64,000 bases of DNA, from contig JAQSYO010000010.1 in the NCBI GenBank assembly GCA_029256105.1, positions 1 through 64,000 of the forward strand, read 5' to 3'. The notes under the pieces were generated by a model. The model searched no databases. It was not told where the DNA came from and saw only the letters and a list, made by a program, of their open reading frames with translations. The position numbers and the translations under genes are program-made. This document shows, in pieces, positions 9,302-18,439 of the stretch. The stretch is from Herbinix sp. GTDB lineage: Bacteria; Bacillota; Clostridia; Lachnospirales; Lachnospiraceae. The number at the start of each line of letters is the position of its first letter. Position 1 is the stretch's first letter.

Positions 9302-10729
9302 ATGAAGAATAAGTTATTGGAAGCTATTCGAAAACTCTTAAGAAAAACAATCCTCCCAATTAGAAGAAAGAAAGAGGAATGGCTTAGTAATTTCAGGCTA
9401 TCAATGGCCTTTCGTATTTCACTTGCTTATTTAAAGCTACTCGTAACGCATGGATTATTATTTATGATCGGATTTTTCTTGCTGTTTATGTATTCTGAGA
9501 AAGTGAATTATGATAGTATGGCAGGCGATATCATCACTTCTATAACAGAAAAAGATAGTATGGAATGCGTAAATCCATATTATAAGCAAGGACTATCTAT
9601 GAAGTTTAGTAGGGTGGATACAAATAGCGATATTTATAACGATATTGCGTTTGCACCACCTTCCGACAAGGAATTTTTTTATGGGATTCATTTCGATCGA
9701 AATAGTAAAAATAATATTCTGATAGTAAATGAAAATAAGAGTTTTACGGTGCAGGGAGTTAAGTATCAGGCTAAATTCCAGTATGATTTGTCCAGTAGTT
9801 ATCAGCGGTTTTTGTCTCTTTTGTGGAAAATGGTACTTCTTTATGGCCTAATTGTTAGTATGATTATTCGTAAGGGGAAACGAAGTGATGTAAAGCTTTT
9901 TGAACCACTTCGGATTATGTCAGCGACTGCTAATCGATTAACGGTGAATAACCTTCATAGCGAGCGGTTGAACGTGGAGGGCACAAAAAACGAATTGAAG
10001 GATTTAGCGACTGTTATTAATGCAATGCTGGACCGAATTGAGACCTCCTATGAAAGCCAGAAACAATTTGTATCAGATGCTTCCCATGAGCTACGAACTC
10101 CGATATCAGTAATTCAAGGATATGCGAACCTTCTTAATCGTTGGGGTACGACGAACGAAGAAGTGCTGCACGAATCGATTGATGCAATTCAAAACGAGGC
10201 AAGATCCATGCAGGATCTGGTGGAGAAATTACTGTTTTTATCAAGGCATGATAAGAAAACCTTAAAATTAACAAAAAAGAGATTTAATATGCGACCACTG
10301 GTTGAGGATATGGTGAAAGAAACAAAGCTAGTTGCAGGTAATCGCAAGATTAATAATCCGATTATGGAGGACGTAATTGTCTATGGGGACAAGCAATCGC
10401 TCAAGCAGGCGATCCGTATATTTATTGATAATGCAGTAAAGTATACGGGAGATGGAGACGAAATCACAATTCTTTGCCAAAAGCTACATGATGAGTGTGT
10501 TATCACCATACAAGATACGGGAATTGGCATGACACAGAAAGATATTGATCATATCTTCAATCGTTTTTACCGCTCCGACCATGTTAGAAATAAAAATATT
10601 AGCGGACATGGACTTGGATTATCACTTGCCAAATTAATTATTTTGGCTCACACAGGAAAAATTAAGGTGCGTTCGCAATATAAAAAAGGTTCAAGTTTTA
10701 TTATTACGCTGCCCAAAAGAAGATTCTAA
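9302..10729 (+). CDS. Sensor histidine kinase with HAMP-like linker
   Basis: The kinase partner of the preceding response regulator. TM1 lies near residues 48-68 and TM2 near 173-190, enclosing a ~100-residue extracytoplasmic sensor. A HAMP-like linker is followed by the H-box SDASHELRTPISV (phospho-acceptor His262), the N-box DNAVKYT, the G1 box DTGIGM, the F-box and the G2 box GHGLGLSLAK. All catalytic boxes are intact. 475 aa. The ATG has no close ribosome site (GGGGAGGG lies about 30 nt upstream), so the start is less certain than the rest. The ligand is unknown. Confidence 0.92.
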   Translation: MKNKLLEAIRKLLRKTILPIRRKKEEWLSNFRLSMAFRISLAYLKLLVTHGLLFMIGFFLLFMYSEKVNYDSMAGDIITSITEKDSMECVNPYYKQGLSMKFSRVDTNSDIYNDIAFAPPSDKEFFYGIHFDRNSKNNILIVNENKSFTVQGVKYQAKFQYDLSSSYQRFLSLLWKMVLLYGLIVSMIIRKGKRSDVKLFEPLRIMSATANRLTVNNLHSERLNVEGTKNELKDLATVINAMLDRIETSYESQKQFVSDASHELRTPISVIQGYANLLNRWGTTNEEVLHESIDAIQNEARSMQDLVEKLLFLSRHDKKTLKLTKKRFNMRPLVEDMVKETKLVAGNRKINNPIMEDVIVYGDKQSLKQAIRIFIDNAVKYTGDGDEITILCQKLHDECVITIQDTGIGMTQKDIDHIFNRFYRSDHVRNKNISGHGLGLSLAKLIILAHTGKIKVRSQYKKGSSFIITLPKRRF

Positions 10730-10845
10730 GTTATAAAATTATATAGGATGAGATAAAGATGGATTATTTAATTTTATGAAAATTAGGGGTAAATAGGTAG
10801 AACGAAACAGTATTAGAATGGCTGAAAAGAGTAATGAAATAGTGA

Positions 10846-10884
10846 AAGGATTTCCTTCAATTTACATTGGGGAAGTCCTTTTTT
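10846..10884 (+). terminator. Intrinsic terminator of the two-component operon
   Basis: AAGGATTTCCTT pairs with GGGGAAGTCCTT through Watson-Crick and G-U pairs, around a 12-nt loop, and is followed by a T run. It lies about 115 nt after the kinase stop. Confidence 0.8.
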
Positions 10885-10930
10885 GTATTGCGTTATAACA
10901 TATAAAAGCTTCCAGTATAGTTATATTTGT

Positions 10931-11330
10931 GAGAGGAAATTGAGTAGTGGGAGTAAATAATACGTTACTGATAAGAGGGAACTAATTAGTGGATGTAAAC
11001 ATAAATATTTTACTGTTAAAAGAGAAATTGACTTGTAAGCGTAAACATAAATAGCTTTATTGATAAGAGAGAAATTGACTTGTAAGAGTATACATAAATA
11101 ACTTTACTGATAAGAGATAACTGATTGTGGATGCAAACATATTTACTTTATCGCTAAAAAGAGAAATTCTTTTGTGTGAGTAAACATACTTACTTTACAG
11201 ATAGGAGAGAACTTAATTAGCGGAAGTAACATACTTAATTTGCTTATAAGAGAAAACTTGATTTGAGGATTTAAATAAATATGTTTTAGGAGCGAACTTA
11301 CGCAGTGGAAATGAACGAATTCACTTTGCT
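10931..11330. repeat. Degenerate tandem array, about nine 46-bp units
   Basis: Units begin near 10931, 10975, 11021, 11066, 11112, 11157, 11203, 11249 and 11289. Each has the form AGAGAGAAATTGA, then a variable TTGTGGATG, then TAAACATA, then AATACTTTACTGATA. The 11021 and 11066 copies are the most alike. All frames carry stops, so the array is noncoding. It fills most of the 857-nt gap between the two-component terminator and the ABC-2 operon. Hairpins near 11342-11368 (ACATGG/CCATGT) and 11475-11516 follow it. No mobile element is visible. Confidence 0.75.
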
Positions 11331-11415
11331 TTGTAAGCTACATGGCTTTAATTAATAATCTTACCATGTATATTTGCAGGTTACATTTATATTACGCAAC
11401 TTACCACGTACACTA

Positions 11416-11444
11416 TTGCATAATTAAGCAAATCGTCATACATT
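11416..11444 (+). promoter_or_regulatory. Possible sigma-A promoter of the ABC-2 operon
   Basis: TTGCAT and TACATT are separated by 17 nt, about 140 nt upstream of the first ABC gene. The match is moderate in AT-rich DNA, so this is tentative. Confidence 0.3.
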
Positions 11445-11586
11445 CATATCAACACAACAATACAACACAATTATAAATCGGGAGTCAGTAATCTTACTCT
11501 TGTAGTCTAACGATTTTGTTTTTCATATTGAAGAAGTCGTGAGGGTGGTTAATTGAGTAAGAATAAGAATATGAGAGGAAGGTTTT

Positions 11587-12495
11587 ATGGAAGAAATAAT
11601 TCAAGTAAATAATTTAAAAAAGTATTTTAAAGAAACCAAAGCAGTAGATGACATAAGCTTTAAGGTGAAGAGAGGACAGTTGTACGGGTTTTTGGGTGTA
11701 AATGGAGCCGGAAAATCCACCACTATAAACATCTTGTGCACTTTATTAATGGGTACGCAGGGCGAGGTAACTGTATGTGGTCATCAACTGGGGAAAGAGG
11801 ATCGAGAAATCAGAAAAAAAATAGGTGTAGTATTTCAGGACAATACGTTGGACGACAGATTAACAATAAAAGAAAATCTCATCACTAGAGCTGCGCTTTA
11901 TGATAAGAATAACAAATCAATACATGAGAATTTGCGTCATGTATCAGATATATTGGATATCGGTGACTTAATGGGCAGACAATTTCGTAAGCTTTCCGGA
12001 GGGCAAAAAAGACGGTGCGAGATAGCAAAAGCCCTAATGAACCGCCCGGAGATATTATTTCTCGACGAACCTACCACAGGCCTCGACCCACAAACGAGGC
12101 AAAATGTCTGGGAAAGTATTGAAAAGCTTAGAAAAGAAGAAAATATGACCGTATTTCTAACTACACATTACATGGAGGAAGCGGCCAAAGCGCAATATAT
12201 ATCCATAATGGAAGCAGGTAAATTAGTTGCGAATGGTACCCCTTTTGAATTGAAAGAGAAATACGCACATGATATGTTAAAGCTTGTACCGGATGAGCCT
12301 GAGCTTCTGATAAGACATTTGGAGGAGGAGAAGCTTTCCTATGAAAGAAGAAGTAATCATATTCGTGTTATAATTCCGGATTCCATGTATGGATTGGAAG
12401 TGCTCAACCGCATAAAGGAGAACCTAAAATCCTTTGAATTAATACAGGGAACGATGGATGATGTATTTTTAAATATCACAGGAAAGAGCTTATAG
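11587..12495 (+). CDS. ABC-2 type exporter, ATP-binding subunit (DrrA-like)
   Basis: The ATPase of a drug/lipid-type ABC exporter, cytosolic on the membrane face. Walker A GVNGAGKST lies near residues 38-46, the Q-loop VFQDNTLDD near 86, the signature LSGGQKRR near 138-145, Walker B ILFLDEPTTGLD near 157-168, and the H-loop His in LTTHYMEEA. The C-terminal ~80 residues form the extension found in DrrA-like ATPases. The ATG follows GAGGAAGG. The permease gene starts 12 nt downstream, and LytTR and DUF3021 genes follow, a common Firmicutes arrangement. Confidence 0.93.
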   Translation: MEEIIQVNNLKKYFKETKAVDDISFKVKRGQLYGFLGVNGAGKSTTINILCTLLMGTQGEVTVCGHQLGKEDREIRKKIGVVFQDNTLDDRLTIKENLITRAALYDKNNKSIHENLRHVSDILDIGDLMGRQFRKLSGGQKRRCEIAKALMNRPEILFLDEPTTGLDPQTRQNVWESIEKLRKEENMTVFLTTHYMEEAAKAQYISIMEAGKLVANGTPFELKEKYAHDMLKLVPDEPELLIRHLEEEKLSYERRSNHIRVIIPDSMYGLEVLNRIKENLKSFELIQGTMDDVFLNITGKSL

Positions 12496-12507
12496 GAGGG
12501 GAAAGAA

Positions 12508-13419
12508 ATGTTATTAATTAGATTAGTAAAACGCAATATTTTAGTGTATACAAGGGACCGGTCGAACATATTCTTTTCTCTTTTATCTATGCTTATCATT
12601 ATTGGATTAATGGTTGTATTTCTAGGTAAAATGAATGCGGATGGAGTAGTGAATTTACTAAAACAATTTGACGATACCCGTGATGCAGTCACAGACCGTG
12701 CGAATGCGGAGCAATTGGTGATTTTATGGGCACTCGCAGGCATCGTTGTGGTAAATTCCATAACAATAACCCTAACCATGGTAGGAATTATGGTGGAGGA
12801 TGAAGCACAGAAGAAATTATCAAGTTTTTATGTATCACCAGTGAAACGATCAGTATTTGTCTTGGGATATATCATTGCAGCTATTGTTATGGGTATTCTT
12901 ATGTGTACCTTGACGGTAGTAGTTGGTGAAGCTTATATCGGAATTACCGGAGGCACAATACTTACGCTGCAGGCAATGGGTAAAACATTTTTTTATATTA
13001 TATTAAATGTATTTACCTCGGCCAGTATGGTGTTTTTAATTGCAAACTTTGTGCATAGTCAAAGTGCATTTTCAGGACTAAGCACGATAATTGGTACTTT
13101 AGTCGGATTCTTGGCAGCAATTTATCTGCCAATGGGTATGCTTCCGGAAAAAGTACAAACCGTATTAAAATTTTTCCCGTTAGTGCATGGTTGCTCTTTC
13201 TTGCGTAACTTATTTACAGAGCAAATAATGACGGATACCTTTTTCAATTGTCCGCAGGAATTAATAAACGGATATAAGGAATATATGGGTATGACAATTG
13301 CATTTCAGGATAATGCTGTGACGGAAGGAATTAAAGTGGCATTTATGTTGATTAGTGGTATAATTTTCATAGGAATATCAGCAATTTTGCAGAAAAAGCG
13401 AAATGTGATGAGCAGATAA
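12508..13419 (+). CDS. ABC-2 type exporter, membrane subunit
   Basis: The permease partner of the preceding ATPase. Six hydrophobic segments match the ABC-2 membrane fold: one near residues 22-40, then after a ~50-residue loop five more from about residue 72 (LVILWALAGIVVVNSITITLTMVG) to the C-terminus (FMLISGIIFIGISAIL). YLPMGMLP and PLVHG in the second half are typical of ABC-2 permeases. 303 aa. The ATG follows AGGAGGGG. Twelve nucleotides separate it from the ATPase gene, so the two are co-transcribed. The substrate cannot be told. Confidence 0.9.
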   Translation: MLLIRLVKRNILVYTRDRSNIFFSLLSMLIIIGLMVVFLGKMNADGVVNLLKQFDDTRDAVTDRANAEQLVILWALAGIVVVNSITITLTMVGIMVEDEAQKKLSSFYVSPVKRSVFVLGYIIAAIVMGILMCTLTVVVGEAYIGITGGTILTLQAMGKTFFYIILNVFTSASMVFLIANFVHSQSAFSGLSTIIGTLVGFLAAIYLPMGMLPEKVQTVLKFFPLVHGCSFLRNLFTEQIMTDTFFNCPQELINGYKEYMGMTIAFQDNAVTEGIKVAFMLISGIIFIGISAILQKKRNVMSR

Positions 13420-13486
13420 TCGTGTAAGTGAATCTTCACGAGTAGGCTCTTTACTTGAGTGCTATAACACGTTGATGGAGGTTGCT

Positions 13487-13924
13487 ATGAAAATTATAAT
13501 CGAAGAAAGTAATCCTGGTGAAGAAGATCAGATTATTATACGCTGCAGAGAAATGGATGAAAACATCCTTAAGGTTATATCTGATTTGAAGATGAAGCAG
13601 AAAAAGCTGGCAGGCATAAAAGAGGGTAACATAACCATGATAGATCCAGCAAATGTATATTATTTTGAAGGTGTGGATAATAAGGTGTTCCTTTATTGCA
13701 AGCAGAATGTGTATGAGACGAAATTAAAGTTATATGAGATTGAAGAGGAATATAAAAATACTAATTTTTTTCGTGCCTCAAAATCAGTAATCCTCAATGT
13801 AACAAAAATTAAAAGTATTAGCCCGGCTTTCTCCGGAAGACTTGAGGCTTTGTTATTTAATGATGAGAAAGTGGTTATTTCCAGACAGTATGTCTCGGAA
13901 TTAAAGAAGAAGCTTGGATTATAA
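13487..13924 (+). CDS. LytTR-domain DNA-binding regulator
   Basis: A 145-aa protein with a short N-terminal region and a LytTR DNA-binding domain (about 45-145). Typical features are DPANVYYFEGVDNKVFLYC, the strand KLKLYEIEE, FFRASKSVILNV and the terminal RQYVSELKKKL. It has no receiver domain, so it is a stand-alone LytTR protein like those paired with DUF3021. I start it at ATG 13487, six bases after GGAGG; the in-frame ATG at 13475 overlaps that ribosome site. It likely controls the adjacent ABC-2 exporter, which is an inference from family context. Confidence 0.88.
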   Translation: MKIIIEESNPGEEDQIIIRCREMDENILKVISDLKMKQKKLAGIKEGNITMIDPANVYYFEGVDNKVFLYCKQNVYETKLKLYEIEEEYKNTNFFRASKSVILNVTKIKSISPAFSGRLEALLFNDEKVVISRQYVSELKKKLGL

Positions 13925-13937
13925 GGAGGTGGTAAGA

Positions 13938-14372
13938 ATGGATATCATTAAGAAAGTATTTCTGACATTTATCTATGTAATAGCGGGTATTACAATTAGT
14001 GCGGCGATATTTATAACTTTATTTGTACAAGGATTTGTACTGAGTGGTAATTTATTATGGCAAATAATAGGGATGGCAGCGATATGTTCTATGGGTAACT
14101 TTATTTATTACTCAAAGAGGGAACTTAGCAAGCCCAAGATGATAATTCGAATTATTTGTCACTACCTTTATATCAATGTAATCGTATTAGGGGGAGCAAT
14201 TTATTGGAAATGGCTTCAGCCTGAGTTTGTATGGCAAGTGATTGCAATGTTAATTTTAATTATTATGGTATATGCCGTTGTAACGATAGTATCGTTTCGA
14301 AGAGAAGCGCGGACTGCACAGGTTTTAAATATGATGTTAAAAAAAAATGAATTTACAGAGGATAGCAAGTAA
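13938..14372 (+). CDS. DUF3021 family membrane protein
   Basis: A 144-aa protein with four predicted TM helices, about residues 8-28, 38-56, 72-90 and 98-118, and a charged C-terminal tail. This matches the DUF3021 family, which nearly always sits beside a stand-alone LytTR gene and is thought to modulate that regulator at the membrane. The ATG is supported by AGGAGGTGG overlapping the stop of the LytTR gene, so the two are translationally close. The ORF can be extended upstream to a TTG at 13914, which I reject because it precedes the ribosome site. Confidence 0.8.
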   Translation: MDIIKKVFLTFIYVIAGITISAAIFITLFVQGFVLSGNLLWQIIGMAAICSMGNFIYYSKRELSKPKMIIRIICHYLYINVIVLGGAIYWKWLQPEFVWQVIAMLILIIMVYAVVTIVSFRREARTAQVLNMMLKKNEFTEDSK

Positions 14373-14436
14373 AGTAAAACGAGAAGCTTGGTATACGTAT
14401 TACTAAGTAGATCCAAAGGTAAGATAAGAGATATTT

Positions 14437-14518
14437 AAAAAAGTGCTGCTACAGCAATTTGAACCATCCTCTACCTCTTAACAGGAAACGGTTCAAAATG
14501 ATTGTAGCAGCATTTTTT
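14437..14518. terminator. Bidirectional terminator between convergent genes
   Basis: AAAAAAGTGCTGCTACA pairs with TGTAGCAGCATTTTTT and, inside, TTTGAACC pairs with GGTTCAAA. A-rich and T-rich ends flank the stem on both strands. It serves the DUF3021 gene on the plus strand and the ABC exporter on the minus strand. Confidence 0.85.
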
Positions 14519-14566
14519 GAAGTTTAATTCAATACAAAGTCATGCGGTAAGCAATTAAAACTTAAA

Positions 14567-16342
14567 TTAAATGTTTTTAAACTGTGCCATATAAAGATTA
14601 TAGTACAATCCCTTCTTTGCCAACAGCTCATCAGAACTGCCTTCTTCCAGGATTTGACCTTCATCAATGACAAAGATACGATCTGCTTTACGAATGGTGG
14701 ATAAGCGGTGAGCGATTACGAAAGAGGTTCTTCCCTTTAATAATGCCTCGATTCCCTGTTGAACCAAGAGCTCGGTATGGGTATCAATACTTGAGGTTGC
14801 TTCATCTAGGATTAAGATCTTTGGCATCGATACCATCGTTCTTGCAAAGGCAAGAAGCTGGCGCTGCCCGATGGAAAGACCGGCACCACGTTCCTTAAGC
14901 TCAGTCTCATAGCCTTTATCCATTTTTGTAATAAAGTCATGAGCATTTACTGCTTTGGCAGCAGCGATAATTTCTTCATCAGTTGCATCCAGTTTACCAT
15001 AACGGATGTTATCTGCAATAGTACCGGAGAATAGAAAATTATCCTGTGTCATAATTCCCATTTGCCGTCTTAAGCTTTCAATTGATACATCCTTAACATT
15101 ATACCCGTCAAGATAGATGTTACCCTGCTGAACATCATAGAAACGGCTGATTAGGTTTACAATAGTTGTTTTACCTGCACCGGTTGGACCAACGAGGGCA
15201 ATGGTTTCACCGGGTTTAATTTTAAAGCTTACATTGTTTAATACCTGGGTATCTGCATCATATGCAAAGGATACCTGATCGAACGTAACCTCACCCTGAA
15301 TTTCCGGGAGCTCAGTTACGGTTAGTGCATCTGCAATCTCCGGCTTGGTATCTAATATATCAAAGATGCGCTCGGCACCGGTAATATTGGTAATAAGTTG
15401 ATTATAGAAATTACTCAAGTTCATAATTGGATGCCAAAACATCATTATATAAGACGCAAAGGCAACAAGGGTACCGGAATTTCCAACACCAATTCCAAGA
15501 AATTTGATTGCCACGAAATACATGGAAATGGAACCAACACCCCAACTAAAATCAATTACGGAGCCAAAAGCATCATTTAATACAATTGCGTTGATAAAGG
15601 AATCACGATGCTCCTTCAACAATTCATCAAAGGTTTCTTCGGTCTCGTCCTCAGCGGTAAAGCTTTGAATAATTCGCATACCGGATAAATCCTCATGGAT
15701 AAAGGCATTCAGATTGGTGCTCTTCTTTCGATGAACACGCCATCTTAAATGTGAACGGGTTTGAATAAACCATAAACCGAACATCATAAATGGTAAGCTG
15801 ATTAAGGATGCCAAAGCAAGACGCCAATTTAATATCAGCATAATTGTAACAACAGCGCAAATCGTAATAAAGTCCGGTATTAATGTTGTTACACTATTGG
15901 ATAGAACATCCTTTAAGGAATTGACATCGCCGATAATTCTTGCAAGTATCTTACCTGTCGGTCTGCTGTCGAAAAAGCTGAAGCTTAATTTTTGAATATG
16001 AGTGTATAACTCTTGTCTTATGGTAAGTAATACATCATTTGACACCTTCGCCATAAGAAACATACGAAGTTTAACCAATAGTACAAAGGCTACATTAATC
16101 GTTAATGCAAAAGCACCAAGAATCATTAATCCTTTCATATCCTTGTTCGCAATATTTACGTCAATTGCGTGCTTCACGATGAGTGGATTTATTATGGATA
16201 TAGAAACAGTGGTCAGCATAATAAGGATTACTGCGATAATCGGACCCTTGTAAGTTAACATATAACGAAATAAACGTATTAACGTTATTCTTTTACTGAC
16301 GGATTTTAAGTATTCGTCTTCTTTAATTGAATTTATTGACAT
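14567..16342 (-). CDS. ABC exporter half-transporter with catalytic Walker B (BmrD-like)
   Basis: Second half of a probable heterodimeric multidrug-type ABC exporter. Six TM helices occupy about residues 20-325 and the nucleotide-binding domain about 350-591. Walker A is GPTGAGKTT and Walker B ILILDEATSSID keeps the catalytic Glu. The signature motif is non-canonical, LSIGQ instead of LSGGQ. That pattern is the mirror of its partner, as in BmrCD and TM287/288. The start overlaps the stop of the upstream gene by ten bases and has AGGAGGTG before it, so translation is coupled. 591 aa. The substrate is unknown; lipids or drugs are known for the family. Confidence 0.93.
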   Translation of the reverse strand: MSINSIKEDEYLKSVSKRITLIRLFRYMLTYKGPIIAVILIMLTTVSISIINPLIVKHAIDVNIANKDMKGLMILGAFALTINVAFVLLVKLRMFLMAKVSNDVLLTIRQELYTHIQKLSFSFFDSRPTGKILARIIGDVNSLKDVLSNSVTTLIPDFITICAVVTIMLILNWRLALASLISLPFMMFGLWFIQTRSHLRWRVHRKKSTNLNAFIHEDLSGMRIIQSFTAEDETEETFDELLKEHRDSFINAIVLNDAFGSVIDFSWGVGSISMYFVAIKFLGIGVGNSGTLVAFASYIMMFWHPIMNLSNFYNQLITNITGAERIFDILDTKPEIADALTVTELPEIQGEVTFDQVSFAYDADTQVLNNVSFKIKPGETIALVGPTGAGKTTIVNLISRFYDVQQGNIYLDGYNVKDVSIESLRRQMGIMTQDNFLFSGTIADNIRYGKLDATDEEIIAAAKAVNAHDFITKMDKGYETELKERGAGLSIGQRQLLAFARTMVSMPKILILDEATSSIDTHTELLVQQGIEALLKGRTSFVIAHRLSTIRKADRIFVIDEGQILEEGSSDELLAKKGLYYNLYMAQFKNI

Positions 16343-18102
16343 ACAGCCACCTCCTTTTCATTGAACACAGGGGTAAGGTCCTCCGTAGTATTCATGAGAT
16401 CGCCGTACTGTGCCATATAAGTCTTGTAATAGTACCCCTTCGTCTGTAGTAGGGTTTCATGCGTTCCACGCTCAACAATTTTACCCTCCTCAAGGATGAT
16501 AATCTCATCTGCGTTACGCACAGCAGAAATTCTATGAGCGATAATGATTTTCGTAGAGTCTAATTGAGTAAGTGCTTTCTGAATCATATGCTCCGTTTCC
16601 ATATCCAAAGCCGAAGTGGAGTCATCGAGTACTAGTATAGGTGTTTTTTTCGCCAAAGCTCTAGCGATACTAATACGTTGCTTCTGACCACCGGATAACC
16701 CGACACCACGTTCTCCTACCACAGTTTCATACTGATCCTCCATACGCTCTATAAAATCCTTCGCCTGCGCATCAGATGCAGCATTTACGATTTCATCTTG
16801 GTTAATCAGGTATTTCTTACCCATCTTTACATTTTCGCTGATGGTATCGGAAAACAGGAATACATCTTGCATAACCAGGGAAATGCTCTTTCTTAATTGA
16901 CGCAAAGTTAAGTCCTTGATATTAACGCCATCCAATTTTACATCACCCTCTGTTGTATCATAAAAACGTTGCAGCAAGTTAATGATGGAGCTTTTACCTG
17001 TACCGGTTGCACCCATAATTCCAATCGTCTTACCGGCTGCCAAATCAAAGCTGATATCGGTAAGAATATTTTTGTCTCCAAGCGCAAAGGAGACATTATG
17101 AAATTGTACACTGCCTTTCACCTCGTCGAAAACGATGGGTTGCTCAAGCTCCGTAATAAGAGGTACTTCAGCATATATCTTCCTAATTCTTTTCGTAGAG
17201 GCAATTGCAGATGCAAATTCATTGGATAACCAGCCAAGCATTTCCATCGGCCAAACAATATTCATGGAATATTCTACAAATGCAGCTAAGGTACCAAGTG
17301 TAATCGTACCTTGAATAACTTGGTATCCGCCTAGTATGATCATAGCTAGAGGCAGTAGTTTCGTAACAAATTGAAAGTAAGGATAATATTTTATAAATAC
17401 CCTAGACTGCTTCATGTTAAGTTCATAGTAACGTTTGTTATGGGATAAAAACTTTTTGATTTCGTGTTTTTCTCTCGCAAAAGCTTTTACAGTACGTACA
17501 CCAGACAAATTCTCTTGTGCTACCGTATTAAGCTGTGCATTCTCTTCGCTAATGGCTTCATAGATCTTTCCTAATTTCTTTTCCATCAAAAGGGCTAGAC
17601 CAGCCATTAGTGGTAGGATAATCGTTGGAAATACAGCCAGACCAGGACTAAGCGTATACATGCAAAACAATACAAGGCTGGTATGTATAATGACCTCAAT
17701 GATTAACATGCTGACAAAGCCCAACGCATTCCATATTTTATCTACATCATCTTTGACACGGGACATTAATTCACCAGTATTGTTCTTGTCAAAAAAGCTT
17801 AAAGACAGGCTCTGAATATGAATGAATAAATCTTTTCGAATATTCAAGGAGATTCTAGAGCTGACTAAATCAAAAATAAATTCTTTTAGGTATTGGAAGA
17901 TACACCTCCCGATACCGATTATAAAAATCATGATAAGTAACTTCGGTAGAAGATCCATATCTCCTCCGATGATGACATTATCGAAAATCCGCTTTGTTAC
18001 TAGTGGTGATAGCATATCAAGTGATACCGCTATCACGATACATAATATTGCTAGTAAATAAGCGAACCAATATTTCAAAATATACTTTGAAAATTTCTTC
18101 AT
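16333..18102 (-). CDS. ABC exporter half-transporter with degenerate Walker B (BmrC-like)
   Basis: First half of the heterodimer. TM region about residues 10-310, nucleotide-binding domain about 335-570. Walker A is GATGTGKSS, the signature is the canonical LSGGQ, but Walker B reads ILVLDDSTSALD with Asp in place of the catalytic Glu. Together with the LSIGQ of the partner this predicts one degenerate and one consensus ATP site. The ATG follows GGAGG by six bases. A ~330-nt leader with a promoter, a short ORF and a terminator precedes it. 589 aa; the last ~15 residues are a tail beyond the usual domain end. Confidence 0.93.
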   Translation of the reverse strand: MKKFSKYILKYWFAYLLAILCIVIAVSLDMLSPLVTKRIFDNVIIGGDMDLLPKLLIMIFIIGIGRCIFQYLKEFIFDLVSSRISLNIRKDLFIHIQSLSLSFFDKNNTGELMSRVKDDVDKIWNALGFVSMLIIEVIIHTSLVLFCMYTLSPGLAVFPTIILPLMAGLALLMEKKLGKIYEAISEENAQLNTVAQENLSGVRTVKAFAREKHEIKKFLSHNKRYYELNMKQSRVFIKYYPYFQFVTKLLPLAMIILGGYQVIQGTITLGTLAAFVEYSMNIVWPMEMLGWLSNEFASAIASTKRIRKIYAEVPLITELEQPIVFDEVKGSVQFHNVSFALGDKNILTDISFDLAAGKTIGIMGATGTGKSSIINLLQRFYDTTEGDVKLDGVNIKDLTLRQLRKSISLVMQDVFLFSDTISENVKMGKKYLINQDEIVNAASDAQAKDFIERMEDQYETVVGERGVGLSGGQKQRISIARALAKKTPILVLDDSTSALDMETEHMIQKALTQLDSTKIIIAHRISAVRNADEIIILEEGKIVERGTHETLLQTKGYYYKTYMAQYGDLMNTTEDLTPVFNEKEVAVCQ

Positions 18103-18205
18103 TTATTGCCTCCGTTCCCGCATTCCCTCAAATGCACATTGTGTGATTAACCGTCAAATACAGTCTCCTCTAGACTATTTCCCTCATCAAAAGCTCCCAA
18201 AGGGT

Positions 18206-18239
18206 AAAAAATAAGCCGCAGGTATGGATATACCGCGGC
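18206..18239 (-). terminator. Leader terminator upstream of the ABC exporter operon
   Basis: On the minus strand GCCGCGGTAT pairs with ATACCTGCGGC (one unpaired base) and is followed by TTATTTTTT. It lies after the promoter and leader ORF and about 105 nt before the first ABC start, so read-through must be regulated or partial. I could not identify a convincing antiterminator pairing by eye. Confidence 0.75.
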
Positions 18240-18320
18240 ATAGTAGTCAAAAAAACAGGTTGGTAGTCTTCCTCCGTCTCCTTATGGCAGCAAGGCAGGA
18301 AATGATTGTGAAGACATAAT

Positions 18321-18404
18321 CTAATTTTTTCGAATGCATGAGGTAATATCACATAAAGAATTCTGTATGAAATTGGCGTTACTGCTTTTAAATCTGGAAT
18401 TCAT
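18321..18404 (-). CDS. Putative leader peptide of the ABC exporter operon (27 aa)
   Basis: A 27-codon ORF with ATG at 18404, preceded by GTGAGGT seven to eight bases upstream, and ending in TAG at 18321. The peptide begins MNSRFKSSNANF and ends CIRKN; I see no homology by eye. It starts about 30 nt after the predicted transcription start and stops about 80 nt before the intrinsic terminator. This is the layout of ribosome-mediated attenuators such as bmrB, which controls the heterodimeric exporter BmrCD in Bacillus. Ribosome stalling on this ORF could expose an antiterminator. An overlapping 60-codon ORF in another frame runs through the terminator and seems accidental. Confidence 0.55.
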   Translation of the reverse strand: MNSRFKSSNANFIQNSLCDITSCIRKN

Positions 18405-18439
18405 CTGTTTTACCTCACTTTCTGTAATAGTCTGCCAAT

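Noticed and set aside
18170..18352. A 60-codon minus-strand ORF overlapping the leader and terminator of the ABC operon
   Set aside because: It reads through the terminator hairpin in a different frame from the 27-codon ORF and has no ribosome site.
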